Shown here piece after piece: positions 12,341 through 25,025 of a stretch of 64,000 nt of DNA. How positions within the stretch are numbered: the stretch's first letter is position 1; every line of letters starts with the position of its first letter. The notes below the pieces were generated by a model, which was not told the origin of the DNA, searched no databases, and saw only the letters and a program-made list of their open reading frames with translations. The position numbers and the translations under genes were made by a program. Source of the DNA: Apostichopus japonicus (taxonomy: Eukaryota > Echinodermata > Holothuroidea > Aspidochirotida > Stichopodidae). The stretch is taken from assembly GCF_037975245.1 (NCBI RefSeq), contig NC_092570.1:7237001-7301000 (forward strand). The letters are read 5' to 3'.

Positions 12341-12370
12341 TTTGGTTAAACAATCTTAGAAGCCAGCATA
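11985..12370. repeat. Imperfect ~200-bp direct repeat
   Basis: Two diverged copies share gggacrcgtgatac, then cgtcattatc/cttcattatc and ttagga-type segments with about 200-bp spacing. Similarity is moderate by eye and the boundaries are approximate. Confidence 0.4.
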
Positions 12371-13873
12371 CTTTTATGCTTAAACTCTTGTTTTAAGTCT
12401 GAGGGATATGTGAATTGTGTGTCCACTCTTGGCACCAATACACATCGTTTTGAAATGGAGTTGATAAACTGAAACAGGAATATTATGATTATGGTGTCAA
12501 TCTCAGTTTTCTTTTATTAACATGTCAGTTTCAGTACATACACAATATTGTATCGAGTACAAATCCAAGATGGCGAATACGAGTATCGCAACAATGCTGG
12601 AATATAGAATATATAGAAATAGCAAGGGTTGATATTTTCTTGCTTGTTATTTGTCTTTCATTAGCGACACAAGCTCTCTGTTAAGTCTAACATATAAAGT
12701 ATAAGATAATAAACTACCACATTTTTGGATTCTTTAGTATTTTTTAATTAATTTAGTCTAGGTTATACATTTTGCGTAATATAAAAGTCTGTGTAAAATA
12801 CAATATAAAAGGTAATCTTTATTACTTCAAAGAGCGTTGGTATCAAATCCTCAATAATCCAAAAATATATACAAACACCAAATAAATGTTTCCTGTACAA
12901 ATATATAAAAAAGTTCCTTTCTGTACACAATATCCGATGATGAAAAACAGATAATCGTTGCGAAGTCAGTATTGAGATTGGGATGGGGTACAGGGGTAGA
13001 GGAAGGGGGTCTGTGTGGTGTTCTGTAAAAGTACAAAAAATTGATTGATTATTTCTAGGTAGTCCTCAATGTACGAACCATTTGCAGGTAAGAGACAGAA
13101 GTGACAAAATTGTCGCCTGCAGGTAAAAGTTATTGTATGATCAGCCATACAATATAAAGCCTATCAATGCATAATATAATGAAGTTTGTAGCACTTCGGA
13201 ATATCAAAGTTGTTCAACTGGGCTTGGAGGACTTAAGGGGCCGAGAGTCGACAGATCTGTTATGTCTACACGGCCCCCTTTTGTGACTCTTCATTTGCGT
13301 TATAAATATATTAGAAAGGAGAATACATTATTCCTTTTTTTCCATATATTCCTGAGATACTTAATTGGCCCGGGCTCGGGATAGACTTCCGTTACCCCCC
13401 ATTTAATGTCAGGCCTGTGTATAGGATGCATCGTCCTCATGGGTCAATAACACTTCTAAACTGAACGTACACAGAAATGACGTACAGTATATCACCAACA
13501 TAACAGACAAATACATGTCAGAACCGTTGTTTGGTTTTACGGTATGTAACATAACCATATCAAGTTGCGCATTGGCATAAAATTGAGTCTATGAAGTAAA
13601 TACAGTAACCGATGCACATCAATTTGGAAAATACCATGCTTCGCTTTTGCTTATCAGTTATTTAAAACGAGACCATAAACTTAAAGTAAACTCATACAAA
13701 TTTAAACAAGCATTTGCAATCTCTGAGACATCAACTGATTTGAGGTGTCCGCTCCTCATCCAACATATGAAATTAATTTTGATAACTAACACTCACAACT
13801 TTTAGTATGCAGGCTAAACTGGGTGGGGAGGGAGGGGGTTTACTAACTTTATCTTTGAATTGTGCTATGTGTC
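12345..13873. repeat. Array block alpha, copy 1 (3' flank of A-type gene)
   Basis: This non-coding stretch recurs with high similarity at 51245-52918 and, from about 12690 on, at 34470-35665. Shared landmarks include ctaaaatataaagtataaga-like sequence, the gggtccgagagtcgacagat segment and ccgggcgcgggataaac. It contains no convincing gene. It marks the left limit of the duplicated array. Confidence 0.8.
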
Positions 13874-15434
13874 TTATTCTAAAGTATCGTCTTTACTAGG
13901 ACCAAGAACATCGTAATGCATTTCACGGCTAATAAACAGAACAGTCTACCATTTCGGTGGTATTTATCGGATAATCATTTTGGAAATTGACGTCTGGAAA
14001 TATCAACTATTGAATATGGTTCACATTGACTATCACGTAATTGATTTTCCTGGTAACGAGTAGATCTTTTCTTTACTTTCGCGTAAAGATCGTCTGGTAC
14101 TTCATCTTCGTCGTTCGTTGTGTTCGATTTGTGTTTATTTTCTTCTATTCCATTAGAAGTTGACTGTCTGACGTCATGACGAAGGCTACTTTTCTTGACT
14201 TTCCCATAAAGATCTTCAGGTACTTCACTGTTCATTACGTATAATCTGTTTGTTTTCTCCTTTATTTCATGAGAGGTTGACTGACTGACGTCATGACGAA
14301 GGCTTCTTTTCTCCACTTTCTTATAAAGATCTTCAGGCATTTTTCCATCCCTGTTCATTGTATTCCTATTATGTTTATCATTCATAGATCCATTCTCTGA
14401 TTTTCTCTGTATTTCATCGTATGAAGTAAACCCTGGATTAACATTATCAGATAATTTACTCAAGACCGTTCCTGTTTGAACCAAGTCGCCTTTCGTATGT
14501 GTTTTGTTTACCTTTCTACCTTTGCAAGAAAATCTAGCCTTTGTTTTACACATTATAACCGTCAAACAGACAGATAATAACATAAATGAAACTGTAACAG
14601 CTACAATGATAATAATCCATTTCATACGGGTTGCTCGCTGGTCTTAAGGGATGTTGAGGTGAGACGTAATGAACTCATAGAATACCTTTGATGTGTTGGT
14701 AAATCAGATGTTGTTATTGTTGGTGTGCTTACATTATTATCAATTGAAGGTTCGAAATTGAAATAACAATTTCTAGACTGATCTTTGGAATGAGAACACT
14801 TGTATTGATCGGTTAGATTCTCCTTGCGGATTTTCGCATGTGAAACTCCCACAAATTTCGCTACAGCTGCCATTTGAAATGCAAAGTCCGTAAAAATCGT
14901 CGGACTGTCTCCTGGTTCAACTATTTCCCATGTCTGAGGAACGCTCTGACCAGTCGGACTATATGTGTAACAGAACAATTGAAAGCTATTATTAGATTCA
15001 TTACACTTAGCCAAACACTGAGGCGATTTCGTAACAACGTTGAGGTTATATGTGTCCTCCATTGTTGTGACTCCATTCTGTACCCGACATTTATATATTC
15101 CTTTGTGTTGAATGGTTACATTGTTAAATATAATACTCAGTGAACAGGACGATTCAATTTGATTAAAATCATAGCCATTAGACTTAAACCCTCCTTCCTC
15201 GTAGATAGAGGTGTCATTAAATGACATTGATATGTTACAGTTTGTCAATCCATCCCACACACACTGTAAAATAAAGAGCTCTCCAGGAAAGATGACGTCA
15301 CTAAAATCTCTGAAAACTTCTAAAGGACAAAGCTGTACGGAGTTGGTTTGTACTGAAGCTACAAGAAGTATATGAATAATGGCGCCATACATAACGTAAC
15401 AGAAAGGTCGAAGATTATACGTGGTTGCCATCAT
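13874..15434 (-). pseudogene. A-type two-Ig receptor gene, frameshifted at the ectodomain/TM junction
   Basis: Reading on the - strand, 15434-14622 encodes signal peptide, two Ig-like domains and stalk, ending LKTSEQPV then TGA. A second frame, 14625-13975, begins MKWIIIIVAVTV (the transmembrane helix) and runs through three LYxKV repeats (PEDLYKKV, PEDLYGKV, PDDLYAKV) to EPYSIVDI. In the paralogue at 36013-37620 the same point reads PVKKWIIIIV in one frame, so one A-tract base is missing here. The last tail exon-equivalent is also damaged: after a second shift, MVDCSVY is followed by a stop, and EMHYDVL sequence remains up to TAA at 13874. It could still yield a secreted ectodomain if transcribed. 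A sequencing error in the homopolymer cannot explain all lesions. Confidence 0.85.
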
Positions 15435-15566
15435 CTCTTACACCCAATAATTGAATTGTTTGAAAACTGCGACAGATCGCTATTACTAAAATCCGCTGCC
15501 AACAGAACGCCTCTTACACGATCAATAGATGTGACTAGGACACTATATTTTACGATATATAATATT

Positions 15567-15600
15567 ATCGTATGACAACTGCTATAAAGTCAGACGGACA
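15567..15600 (-). promoter_or_regulatory. Conserved 5' block of A-type gene
   Basis: On the - strand it reads gtctgactttatagcagttg then tcatacgataat, about 133-166 bp before the start codon. The same block at nearly the same distance occurs before every receptor gene here. It contains a CAGTTG E-box-like core. Confidence 0.45.
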
Positions 15601-16802
15601 GAAATACGTTTAAAAAATCCATGCGATTATGACGTTGTATGCAATTATGCTCTCCAATATTCTCGCGAAGACCTACAGACCTGCAGTTGTAAGTATAGAC
15701 TGTTAAGATGTATGAATTAAACCTTAGTTAGTTTTAAACTTGGTAGTTTTAAGTTGCAGCTATATAGCGTGGGTAAGCTTCTGATATACTCGCAACAGCA
15801 CTACTACTTGCCTTCCTGCTAAAGGTACATCAACTAGAACTCACCATTAAGATTCATTGAACCGGCACACGTTCTTTTATCGTTTATTATTATTGTTTCA
15901 TTTGTTTAAATGACATGTCGTCGAAGTGAAGTTTATAAAGTTGCGTCAAATAATTCGCAAAACATAATAGTATTCTACCCCTCAGTGAATAGTTGACACA
16001 TTCACCAGTCATAATGGCACTCTCAGTTTTAAGTAAGCCTATCAGGAAGCTTGTACTTCTTCACGTACTAAGAATTACATTGTGTTCTCCAAAGACATAG
16101 AGAACACTAATATATATATATAGAGAACACTAATATATATAACACCGATTGACTAAACGTTCTCAGCCTGTGTTTTTCCGATGAGGTACTTTTATTTAGT
16201 TCTCATTTCGCGAACAACATTACAACTAGCTTCTGCAATGTCAGATATCCTGTTTGCCTTTGCTACAGAACACAGATAATTATTAGTGACACCAGCTAGG
16301 GTATACAACTGTCACCACTATCATATATAGGGCCAGCGAGCTGAGCGTTTGTAACCTCGCAAAATACTGATGGAAAATGACAATCGAGTCTTCTCTGGTT
16401 TGCGAGTTTGGAATGGAGTTTGGTTTAATTCATTCTTTTATTGGTTTCGAAACAGCTCCTTCACGAAGGCAGCAGGGCAGTGACCACGAAAGGACTACTT
16501 GCACCCTACCTCCTTATCGTGGTACAGTAAAATAATGTAATGCAGTGATGAAATGAACAAATACAAAAAAGCATAACTTTTAAACAAATTAGAATATAAA
16601 ACATGAAAACAAGTCAAAATAGAAATACCTAATAAAATCTTTATTATAAAATACTAACATGACTACCCATAAACGAAGAAGAATATCGCTTTGTGTGCAA
16701 CGTCGGTATATCCCTCCAATCCACCGCAGTGCAGAATAATGCGGCCAGTAAGTTGACCATGTATAAATTTAACTCTCGTAAGAACTAATCTTCTCCGTTA
16801 TA

Positions 16803-16818
16803 CCCCCCCCCCCCCCCC
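16803..16818. repeat. Run of 16 C
   Basis: A homopolymer at the same place in the paralogous block (38969-38984). Confidence 0.9.
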
Positions 16819-17949
16819 GCCGCAATACAATTATTCTGATATGTCACATCAGAGGTGTTCTGAAGATATTTCCTCATATTTGTACATCTGCATAAGGGCC
16901 TCTCAGGATAGAAATAAGATAATAAAGGAACATTATAGAGTCATGCAATTAAAAGACAACTATTATAACTAACGTTTGTTCTCTTGCACTGACAGCTCAA
17001 ATATTGTCAGAAAGATTGGATTCAATCAGGTTGTGTGAGTGGGTGGGAGGTTTTTTTGTGGGGAATGGGAGCCCAAACTTCGAAGGGCAATGGGCATGTG
17101 ATTTTGATTTGAGAAAGGAAACCGCAAAAAAGCACACAATGTCCCTTTGTACATTCTCAGTCTACCACTAATTGTAGTGTTTGAATTTGAACTTAACAAA
17201 ACGTCACATTTTAATTACCGTTTCCTTAGATTCTCAAAAAAAGGGCACTTTCCATTACAAATATAGAAGAAAGAAACTTTCATTCACACAAAGAAGCAAG
17301 TCTAGTTTATGAGAAGGTTTTTCCCCCCACAAAACTGTGTGTTTGTGTTAATACATGAAATAAGCATGACAATATTTGGCTATGGTTAGATTCAATGTAT
17401 AGTCATTCTTTTGTTGCGTTGATGTGTTATTACACAGCTTTTAAAGTAGATTTCACAGAAAGTAAAATTTTTGGTGATATATCCCCAGCAATAATTATTA
17501 TTACTACCATTCCGAGGAAAGGTGCGACATCACCAACCAAACATCACCTTGTAAATGTTTGATAATAAAAACCCATATCAAGCCTAACCTAGCCTATGTA
17601 ATCGGTGCGTCACAATCAAAGAAAGCTGCTGTAATGCCAAATGATGAAGTTCGAGTTAATCAGTTAATCACACTTTTCCAGCAAAACGACATTATTGAAC
17701 TTAACTCATACATTGTATTGCATTCATTACTTCCGTGACTGGAACTGGACGTCAGCCATCTGCACTGCTGTAACAATTCATAATAATATTGATATAATAT
17801 TGGAGATCCATTTAAGCAATTTAAAGGAAACCAAACATATCTTTACACAATTGCAAGCTTCGTTATATACAATACAATAGAATGGTTGTGTGGTGGTAAA
17901 TGTATTTTCATGTGTTTTACAATAGAAATTTAGTTAATAGCTCGTTGCC

Positions 17950-19446
17950 TTATTCTAAGTTATCCTCTTTACTAGGATCAAGAACATCGTAATGAATTTC
18001 TTCTTCTGTCTTCTCGCTTCCAAAAGGCTCATAAGCAGAACAGTCAACCATATCGGTGGTATTTATCGACAAACCATTTTCAGAATGATCGCCTGCTACT
18101 ATCGATTGATCAATATCGTCAATCGATACTGTTAAATATGGTTCACATCTTCTACCAGGTGACTGGTTCCCTTGGTAACGAATACCTCTTTTCTCTATCC
18201 TCTTATAAAGGTCATCTGGTAGCTTACTTTCACTGTTCCTTATGTACGACTTATATTTACCATCCTGTAATTCTTGAGAGCTGGACTGTTGGTTGTTTTT
18301 TTGAGGGCATCTTCGCTCTATTTTCTTGTATAGATCTTCTGGTAGTCCACATTCAGTATTCATTGCGTACGACTTGTATTTACTTTCCGTGGAATCTTCT
18401 GTTGCTGTGGACGACACTAAGGTCGTATTATTTGGTGATCTAATCACCGTTCCTGTTTGGACCAATTCGTTTTCCCTCTGTGATTCAATCCCTTGCTGCT
18501 TACCTTTCCAAAAAAGATGATTTTTCATTTTGTATATCATAACCGCCAAACTGACAGACAGTATCAGAAAGAGAACGGCAGCAGCTATGATAATAATGAT
18601 ACTATTCCTGAATGGTTTCATTTGTGGCTGCTCGATGGTATAATTGGTTGTAAGTGGGAGTGAGGTGTGACTGAATGTACTCGTTGAAAACAATGGACGT
18701 GTTTCTAGCTTAGAGATTGGTTTGTTTGTGCTTACATCGATTTCGCAGGATAGCGTGAGATTGAAAGAACAACTTTTTGATAAATCATTGAAATCAAAAC
18801 ACTTGTATAAACCGGTTAGATTCTCCTTGGTGATTTTCGTATTTGAAATTCCCACAATCTTCACAACAGATTTGCTTTGACGTTGGTGAATTATGAAGTT
18901 CGTAAATGTCTTCGAATTGTCTCCTGTTTCAATTATTTCCCATGTCTGTAAAACGTGCTGATCAGTCGGACTAAATGTGTAACAGAACAATTGAAAGCTA
19001 TTATCAGATTCATTACACTTAGCCAGGCACTGAGGCGATTCCGTAACAACGTTGAGTTCATACGTATCCTCCATTGTTGTGTCTCCATTTTGTATCCGAC
19101 ATTTATATATTCCTTTGTGCTTAAGGGTAACATTGATAAATGTAATACTCATTGAACAAGACGATTCAATTCTTTTAAAAACATAATCATTAGACTCAAG
19201 CCCTCCTTCCTCGTAGATAGAGGTGCCATTGATAAGCATTGATATGTTACAGGTTGTCAATCCATTCCACACACACTGTAAAATAAAGAGCTCTCCAGGA
19301 AAGATGACGTCACTAACATTTCTGAATCCTTCTGAAGGACCAAGATGTACGGAGGTGGTTTGTACTGAAGCTACAAAAAGTATATTAATAATGGCGCCAT
19401 ACATAAAGTAAGAGACAAGTCGAAGATTATACGTGCTTTCCATCAT
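17950..19446 (-). CDS. B-type two-Ig transmembrane receptor with ITIM (498 aa, single exon)
   Basis: An uninterrupted 498-codon frame. Residues 1-31 are a signal peptide (hydrophobic GAIINILFVASVQ). Ig-like domain 1 is about 40-134 (C58, C66, C97, C116 in KGIYKC). Ig-like domain 2 is about 138-235 (C140, C144, C155, W169, C216 in LYKC, C226). A Ser/Thr-rich stalk follows, then a transmembrane helix at 282-305. The tail has Y373 (LPEDLYKKIERR), Y413 (LPDDLYKRIEKR), Y437 (EPYLTV), Y472 (AYEPF) and Y486 in IHYDVL, a perfect ITIM (I-x-Y-x-x-L). Known ITIMs recruit SHP-type phosphatases. By inference this is an inhibitory-type cell-surface immune receptor. The start is the first of two Mets (MMEST), conserved in most copies. 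Lack of introns is unusual for Ig receptors. Confidence 0.85.
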   Translation of the reverse strand: MMESTYNLRLVSYFMYGAIINILFVASVQTTSVHLGPSEGFRNVSDVIFPGELFILQCVWNGLTTCNISMLINGTSIYEEGGLESNDYVFKRIESSCSMSITFINVTLKHKGIYKCRIQNGDTTMEDTYELNVVTESPQCLAKCNESDNSFQLFCYTFSPTDQHVLQTWEIIETGDNSKTFTNFIIHQRQSKSVVKIVGISNTKITKENLTGLYKCFDFNDLSKSCSFNLTLSCEIDVSTNKPISKLETRPLFSTSTFSHTSLPLTTNYTIEQPQMKPFRNSIIIIIAAAVLFLILSVSLAVMIYKMKNHLFWKGKQQGIESQRENELVQTGTVIRSPNNTTLVSSTATEDSTESKYKSYAMNTECGLPEDLYKKIERRCPQKNNQQSSSQELQDGKYKSYIRNSESKLPDDLYKRIEKRGIRYQGNQSPGRRCEPYLTVSIDDIDQSIVAGDHSENGLSINTTDMVDCSAYEPFGSEKTEEEIHYDVLDPSKEDNLE

Positions 19447-19581
19447 CTCTTTACACGCAACAATGGAATTGTCAGAGAACTGCCACAGATCGCTTTTACT
19501 TAAATCTGTTGAAAACAGAACACCTCTTACACGAAATCAATTGCGTTGATTAGAACATGTTGCATTTAAAGTTATATAATA

Positions 19582-19615
19582 TGATCGAACGACAACTGTG
19601 ATAAAGTCAGACGGA
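19582..19615 (-). promoter_or_regulatory. Conserved 5' block of B-type gene
   Basis: The + strand reads gatcgaacgacaactgtgat then aaagtcagacgg, about 136-169 bp before the start at 19446. It is shared with all paralogues at a similar offset, next to an AT-rich TATATAAT-like stretch (19572-19581). Confidence 0.45.
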
Positions 19616-20471
19616 CAAAATTCATGCGATAATAATTAAGTTTGTTACAATTATGCTCTCCAGTAATCTCGTCTAACATGTTAACAGTTGTAAGTATAGC
19701 TTGTTGAATGATGTATGAAAAGAAACCTTCGTTGAGATCTCTTTTAAGTTTGGTAGTTTTAAGTTACACCTATTTAGCGAGGGAAAGCATCTGGTATATA
19801 CGCAAAAAGTACAACTTGCCTTCCTGCTAAAGGTACCGAAAGCTAGTGCTTCGCTATTATCGCTTAATGGAATCGTTACTCGTTCTATTATCTTCCGTTA
19901 TTATTCTTTCAATTATCTCCAAAGTAAGGTGATGTCTGTTAGTCTCCAAAGACATAGAGCTGTCTAATATTACACCGATTGACTAAATTTTCTCAGCCAA
20001 TGTTCTCCCGGTAAAGTACTTTTACATTCGACGAAAACAACAATCTTCAAACAGTTAGACATCTTGCATAATCATATATGCAATATCTGTAGTAGAACAC
20101 TGTATACTACAATTGATATTAGCGATGGAAAAGTCCACATCACGAGGAACGAAGACAATGATATAATTCACCAACTTTTAAAATTTCGATTTTAGTGTTT
20201 CATTGAAGAACCAAAGCTTATTCACCAGACCTGTTTTAATGGTAGTCTTTGTCGAGAATGAATCTCCTTTATAGCTTCATTTGAAGTCTGATTGTTTAAA
20301 CTTCCTTCTATTAGCGTGGGAAATGATCCAATTCTATTTGATTAAGCCTCTTTTACCCTTTTATGCTTTATTGTCTACCCAAAGCGTTCAACAATAGACC
20401 TGTTGAACCACTGTGTTTTTTGTCTTTATTTGATTTAAAATATGTTTTCTTTCTAGTTGCCAGATGATACC

Positions 20472-20566
20472 GGTGCTGTGGCCGAGTGGATAAAGGCAGT
20501 GTCAATTTAAAGCAATGAAGCGTAGGAAATTGTGAGGTTACGGGTACGACACCCGGCCGAGTCATA
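20472..20566 (+). mobile_element. tRNA-derived SINE-like core, copy 1
   Basis: A-box tggccgagtgg (20479-20489), as in Ser/Leu-type tRNAs, and B-box-like ggtacgacacc (20543-20553), 64 bp apart. The acceptor stem ends do not pair, so it is not an intact tRNA. It sits at the same position in all three gamma blocks, so it inserted before those duplications. Confidence 0.6.
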
Positions 20567-23072
20567 GTAAGGTGGGTTTTTCATTCAAATAGAAAAAAAA
20601 ATTAAAGAAACAAATAATTCTAGCTCCAATATTTGATAGGTTGTTTCTTTGCTGAAAAATATGTTCTGAAATGTGTTGGTTTCCTTTTATGTTACTTTTT
20701 GCAACACTTTGCGTTGTCTCAAATGGACATTACAGCAACTTACCTCTAACGCCGTTAAATTGACAATCCCCGAAGAGAGTACAAAATAAATATCAACATC
20801 ACTTAAACTTAAGAATAGCTTCAGATGTATAGTCATGCATGCCAGCCTACATTTGCATATTATAATCCGGTCAGACTGTGTTATTCGTCACCACGTGATG
20901 TCGCTTAATTCCTGATTGATATAGCCTTCACTTAGAACACATATTAAACTTTGTAGAACATATGAGATGTTCAGTTTATTAATAAAATATTTGGAATACA
21001 AATCTGAATATTTATAGCTCGATTATAATTGTTATATAAATACTATGTGAAGCGTACATCAAATAACAACCCTACCCAAGCAAATGGTTGATATGTTACA
21101 CTATCATGCAGTTTGCTACATCAATAAAAACTTAGTAAATTCAGTTTGATCAGTTGGTATACCTTCATGACGTTCCTGCGTATAACTCTACATGGCCGAT
21201 ATGTTATACGTAGAAAAGCTATAGTACAAAGGGAGTTTATGTGCAGATAATAGCTGTGAGCATTATATGTATCGCTAATATTATTGTATTACCACATATG
21301 ATTATTTATGTGAATTGAAAAATGAGCTTGGCATCTATCCTTTAGTCTATTGCTTTCGAAATACGTTTGGTTTAGGTGGGCTGCAGTGAAACTAAACAGT
21401 ATTCTTCACTAACTCAACCGGTATGATAGTGGTCACATGCCACTAGAAGTGAAGGATGGGAAGGGGGAAGTCGGGAAGGGGACGCTTAGACTGGTGAACA
21501 TGATTATTCCTGTGCATTCAGTAGTCACGAGAAGACTATACTTAGAATCGAAAATGAACTCATTCCTTCTCTGAACAAATCTGACGGAGAAGGGAAGCTA
21601 GACCACCGGATGAGTCGCATCATGGAGAGATACTGCATTGCTTTAACTATACCAGCACATACATTAGCTTCCAAATCTTTGGGATCTCAGAAGAAGGAAG
21701 TTTATAGAGTAATTTCAAGGAGGCAACTATCAGGTTTGTCTGTACTATAGCTTGAAGAATATGTAGTGTAGTGTGTATTTGCTGTCCGTCACTGTTGAAG
21801 TTACTGAGTAAACTTCCTTGTAACACTCTTGACGTTTAGTGATCATAGAATTAACACCAAACATGTTGTCACCATGGTAACGTACTGGATTCAAGATAAC
21901 CTATATATCTTTGACAAATATTGTTAAGCACCGGGTCGTGCAACTCTCCTATATATGACACCATTTTTCAATCGTTAAATCTGACTTACAATTGTCTGAT
22001 AAAATGAATCAATGGGAACCCTCGACTGTCCATAGAAACTACTATGGGTTCTTCTATTCAAGTTCGGTACTTGTACGTGATAATTTCAGTCAGATAAGTA
22101 CACACGTAGTGTGTACTTGAAGGTACCTAGCGGTTCCCGAAAAAAATGTATCTTTCTTCTTGTTCCTGAAAGGCACTGTCTCCTCGGTGTTATTGTGTGG
22201 CCGTGCACTTAGCTCATCGTACATAACGAAAAAGTTTGCAAAGTAATTATCTTTCATTGTTTTGTTGTATTTACGCTATGCTAAAAAGAATTTTACGTAT
22301 ACAATCGTTCCATGCATCACTTGATGAATGACCTTATGATGTGGACAATATGAAACCCACTACCGGGAAAATTTGATACCTAGCATCAATAGAGACATAT
22401 AATTACTGATAGACGTACAGTGCCGACATGTAGTAATAGTAATCACACCTTTACGAGTGTCGTACAACTGGAACGTGTCCTCTACCGTAGATAAGTTGCA
22501 GTGTTTCTGTTTCCATGACTTTATAGTGCTACTGTATAATTTAAGATTAATCTCTGGTTTCAACTGTTTACAGCGCATACCGTAGTTCCAGTGTCAAACG
22601 ATAGAACTTGACTGTTTCATTGAAATGAGAAGTAAATAACATGAATACATCTGATGTCATCAAACTTGTACAAATTAGAGTTATAGTTTTGAATGATTGT
22701 AAGTTCAAAATCAAGAAACGCTAATTAAGTGTACTTTTTACTTGAACCAATGTAATCTACTGCAAAAGTCAATAATTGAAGTGATGGAACTGATCACCTT
22801 AATAGGTTACCAAACAGAAATCTGTAAAACAGTACACTAATAGTCCAATGTGTTTATGGCTGTATGTTAATGAAGTAACATATACAATGCTAACACGGAT
22901 GAGAAAGGAAGTCGAACTCTTTCAATTTCGTGACCACAAAACTCAGCCAACATGTTGATTGTCTATTTATTTTACTTTGGGAGAGTAATTTGTCAATTTT
23001 GATTGATTCATGAAATCAGTAGGTCATCGGTCTTGCTATCTTTAGACCCATAATAGCAATTATAACCTACTT

Positions 23073-24868
23073 GTACTATATGAGAAATTGTAAAACCTTC
23101 ATCTCATACTATTTTAAGAAAATAATCATGCAATAATTTAGGTAAAATATTTTTCGAGCGTAGGAATTTACTCTGTGTTATATATTGTTGAATTCTGATG
23201 CTATCGTATGCCTAGGTCTAATCACTATGAACGATAGTAACCGAGCGATTGATTTTTGCTTTCTCCATTCAGTGTAGGATGGAGTAGTATGATTGAAATT
23301 TTATCAGTACGGCAACTATATATAAGGTTACCACCATATCCATGCACGTTACATTATTTGCACGTCTTTACATGTGAGCGTCGTATGCGCAGTAATAGAC
23401 ATTGCGGTTTAGGCTATATATAGAGATGTTTTCGTTTTTACTTCATACAGTTGCTTTGAGGAGACATTAAGGTAGCAATACCTATGAGGTTGTTATCGCG
23501 AGACTGCGATGCTTTCTCTATAAAGTTTGATCTTAAGAAAAAAAAGGTTTCAATCATACACATTTTTCTCGAAATATAAGTTTAGACTTCAAGGAGTAAG
23601 AAATAACACAAGTTTTTGGTTCAACTGCTGTCCCTTTAGGGCCACCGTAAGCTCATACCTCATACGTATTCGAACTTTTGACATTATATGAACAAGTAGA
23701 AGAGAAAAATATAACTGACATAATTCGTCAACTGAATAATAAAACAAAGAAGTCATATAACACATTTTATTTCTATGTGTAGTGCGTAGTATACTTTAAT
23801 ATACCTTTACAATCAACCAAAATCTAAAATAAAATTATATATAGTTGAAGGTCAAACACACGTACACCGACCACCGATATAGCATTATCTTATTACCATG
23901 GTTTGTATATAGTTGTACGGATGAGTATGAACTCCTTAAAGTATTTACAGGCGTCCCTAAAATTTTGATTGTAATTGGTTAGACTGAAAGTAATCAATTT
24001 TTGAATCAAATCATTTCATGACTGCAAAAGCGCTTCTCTAAAAGTTGTCTCATTGCACTTCAGTATTAAAAGAAAAAAATTGCATAAAAATTTACCTTCA
24101 TTCATATCGGTTTTAAATTCTGACTTTATATAAATGTTAAGTTGTTCAATATTGTAATATTTTTCAATTCGTTTCCTTTTATTCCTCTTTTCTTTTTCAA
24201 TCAAAGAATTTTAAAGGATATTGCAACACATCTCTCTACAGTGAAAAACATTGTTCAGTTATCATATTTACCACCTTGTCAGCTAGGAGTTTGAGAAGAA
24301 ACAATATATGAAAAGATTTAAAGCAAAAAGGCATGAAAGTATTTAAAAGAATTGTTTCTTCTTTGTCAATGATGTCATCCTATATATAGTTTCGTTGTTC
24401 TGGGGAGATGTAATTCACCGACACAAATTTAAAGTAGAAGGATACCAATTAATTAACCTACTTTTAAACATTTAATTAACCATGTGGTTAACCTATGTGA
24501 TGAAGATGTAGGTAATAATCAACTTCATCAAAACAGCTGAGAAAGATGTTATTCCGTTAGCAAGATATCATTGCTTTCGATGTTCTTTCATGTATAAATA
24601 GAGAAGACTCAAGGACTTGAGCAAGTCTACACATCTAATGGATGAAACCAACGGCGCTTCGGGTTTTTTCATGTATAATGATTGTTTGCTTTTTTTTTCT
24701 TTGATACGATAAAGCTTTGATAATTTTCATCAATAGTTTCAATCGATGTAAGGCATGCCACTGGTTCCGATTCCCAAAATACGTTTTAATATTAAGTACG
24801 TATATTAAGAGTCGTTAAATGCAATGACTCCGTCTTTCATTGATAACGCTTGCATCTCAGAATGTTTT
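23073..24868. repeat. Array block delta, copy 1 (3' flank of C-type gene)
   Basis: Collinear with 58540-61020 except for the LINE insertion there. It recurs inverted at 31952-33300 and 47983-49260. The small frame at 24016-24204 is copied at 60168-60356 but is interrupted in the inverted copies, so it is not called a gene. Confidence 0.8.
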
Positions 24869-25025
24869 TTACTGTACAGTTTCGTATTGTTGAACTGTCG
24901 GCGTTCCATAAGATTGCCTTGGCAACTCTCTGGTGTTAAGTTCTCTTTGGTCTGAATAGTCATACGTGTCATTTGTATTGTTAGTTATGGTAGTCTCGTA
25001 CATTGTTTGGTCTGTGGTATTATGT
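24869..25025 (-). pseudogene. 3' end relic of C-type receptor gene
   Basis: Reads on the - strand as the last ~52 codons of a C tail (DQRELNTRELPRQSYGTPTV then QQYETVQ and stop TAA at 24869). The flank beyond the stop matches the 3' flank of the intact gene at 61021. Homology ends abruptly near 25025, where a 2-kb unrelated segment begins. The intact gene at 27066 carries its own copy of the same 3' end. Confidence 0.85.

Larger units (their letters stand above)
15435..17949. repeat. Array block beta, copy 1 (between A and B genes)
   Basis: Nearly collinear with 37621-40188. The part at about 15960-16500 also recurs inverted at 29700-30300. It holds the A-gene promoter block, a run of 16 C at 16803-16818 and short TA runs. 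No gene was recognised. Confidence 0.8.
19447..23072. repeat. Array block gamma, copy 1 (5' flank of B gene)
   Basis: Collinear with 41686-46251 and with about 54640-58530. It contains the tRNA-like SINE core at 20472-20566. Copies 2 and 3 have about 400 bp extra after the SINE (43345-43755, 55660-56090), missing here. Small frames such as 22360-22578 recur in one other copy but decay in the third, so no gene is called. Confidence 0.8.

Noticed and set aside
14874-15143. + strand frames inside receptor genes (also 18138-18443, 27144-27383, 37132-37329, 40377-40682)
   Set aside because: Antisense shadows of the receptor coding sequence; they recur because the genes are paralogous.
15435-15440. 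gtaagag before ATGATGG as a 5' splice site of an upstream intron
   Set aside because: The frame is continuous and the ATG pair with signal peptide follows directly; splicing here would remove the start. Kept only as a conserved leader.
20368-20565. Frame beginning MTRPGVVPVTSQF, repeated at 43102 and 55441
   Set aside because: It is the reverse translation of the tRNA-like SINE core; conservation reflects block duplication only.
22360-22578. Frame MRCKQLKPEINLKLY, partly repeated at 45544
   Set aside because: Broken in the third gamma copy near 57850-58030, so no sign of coding constraint.
24016-24204. Lysine-rich frame MIEKEKRNKRKRIEKYYN, repeated at 60168
   Set aside because: Present only because the delta block is duplicated; the inverted copies at 32.6 and 48.5 kb carry stops, and no domain is recognisable.
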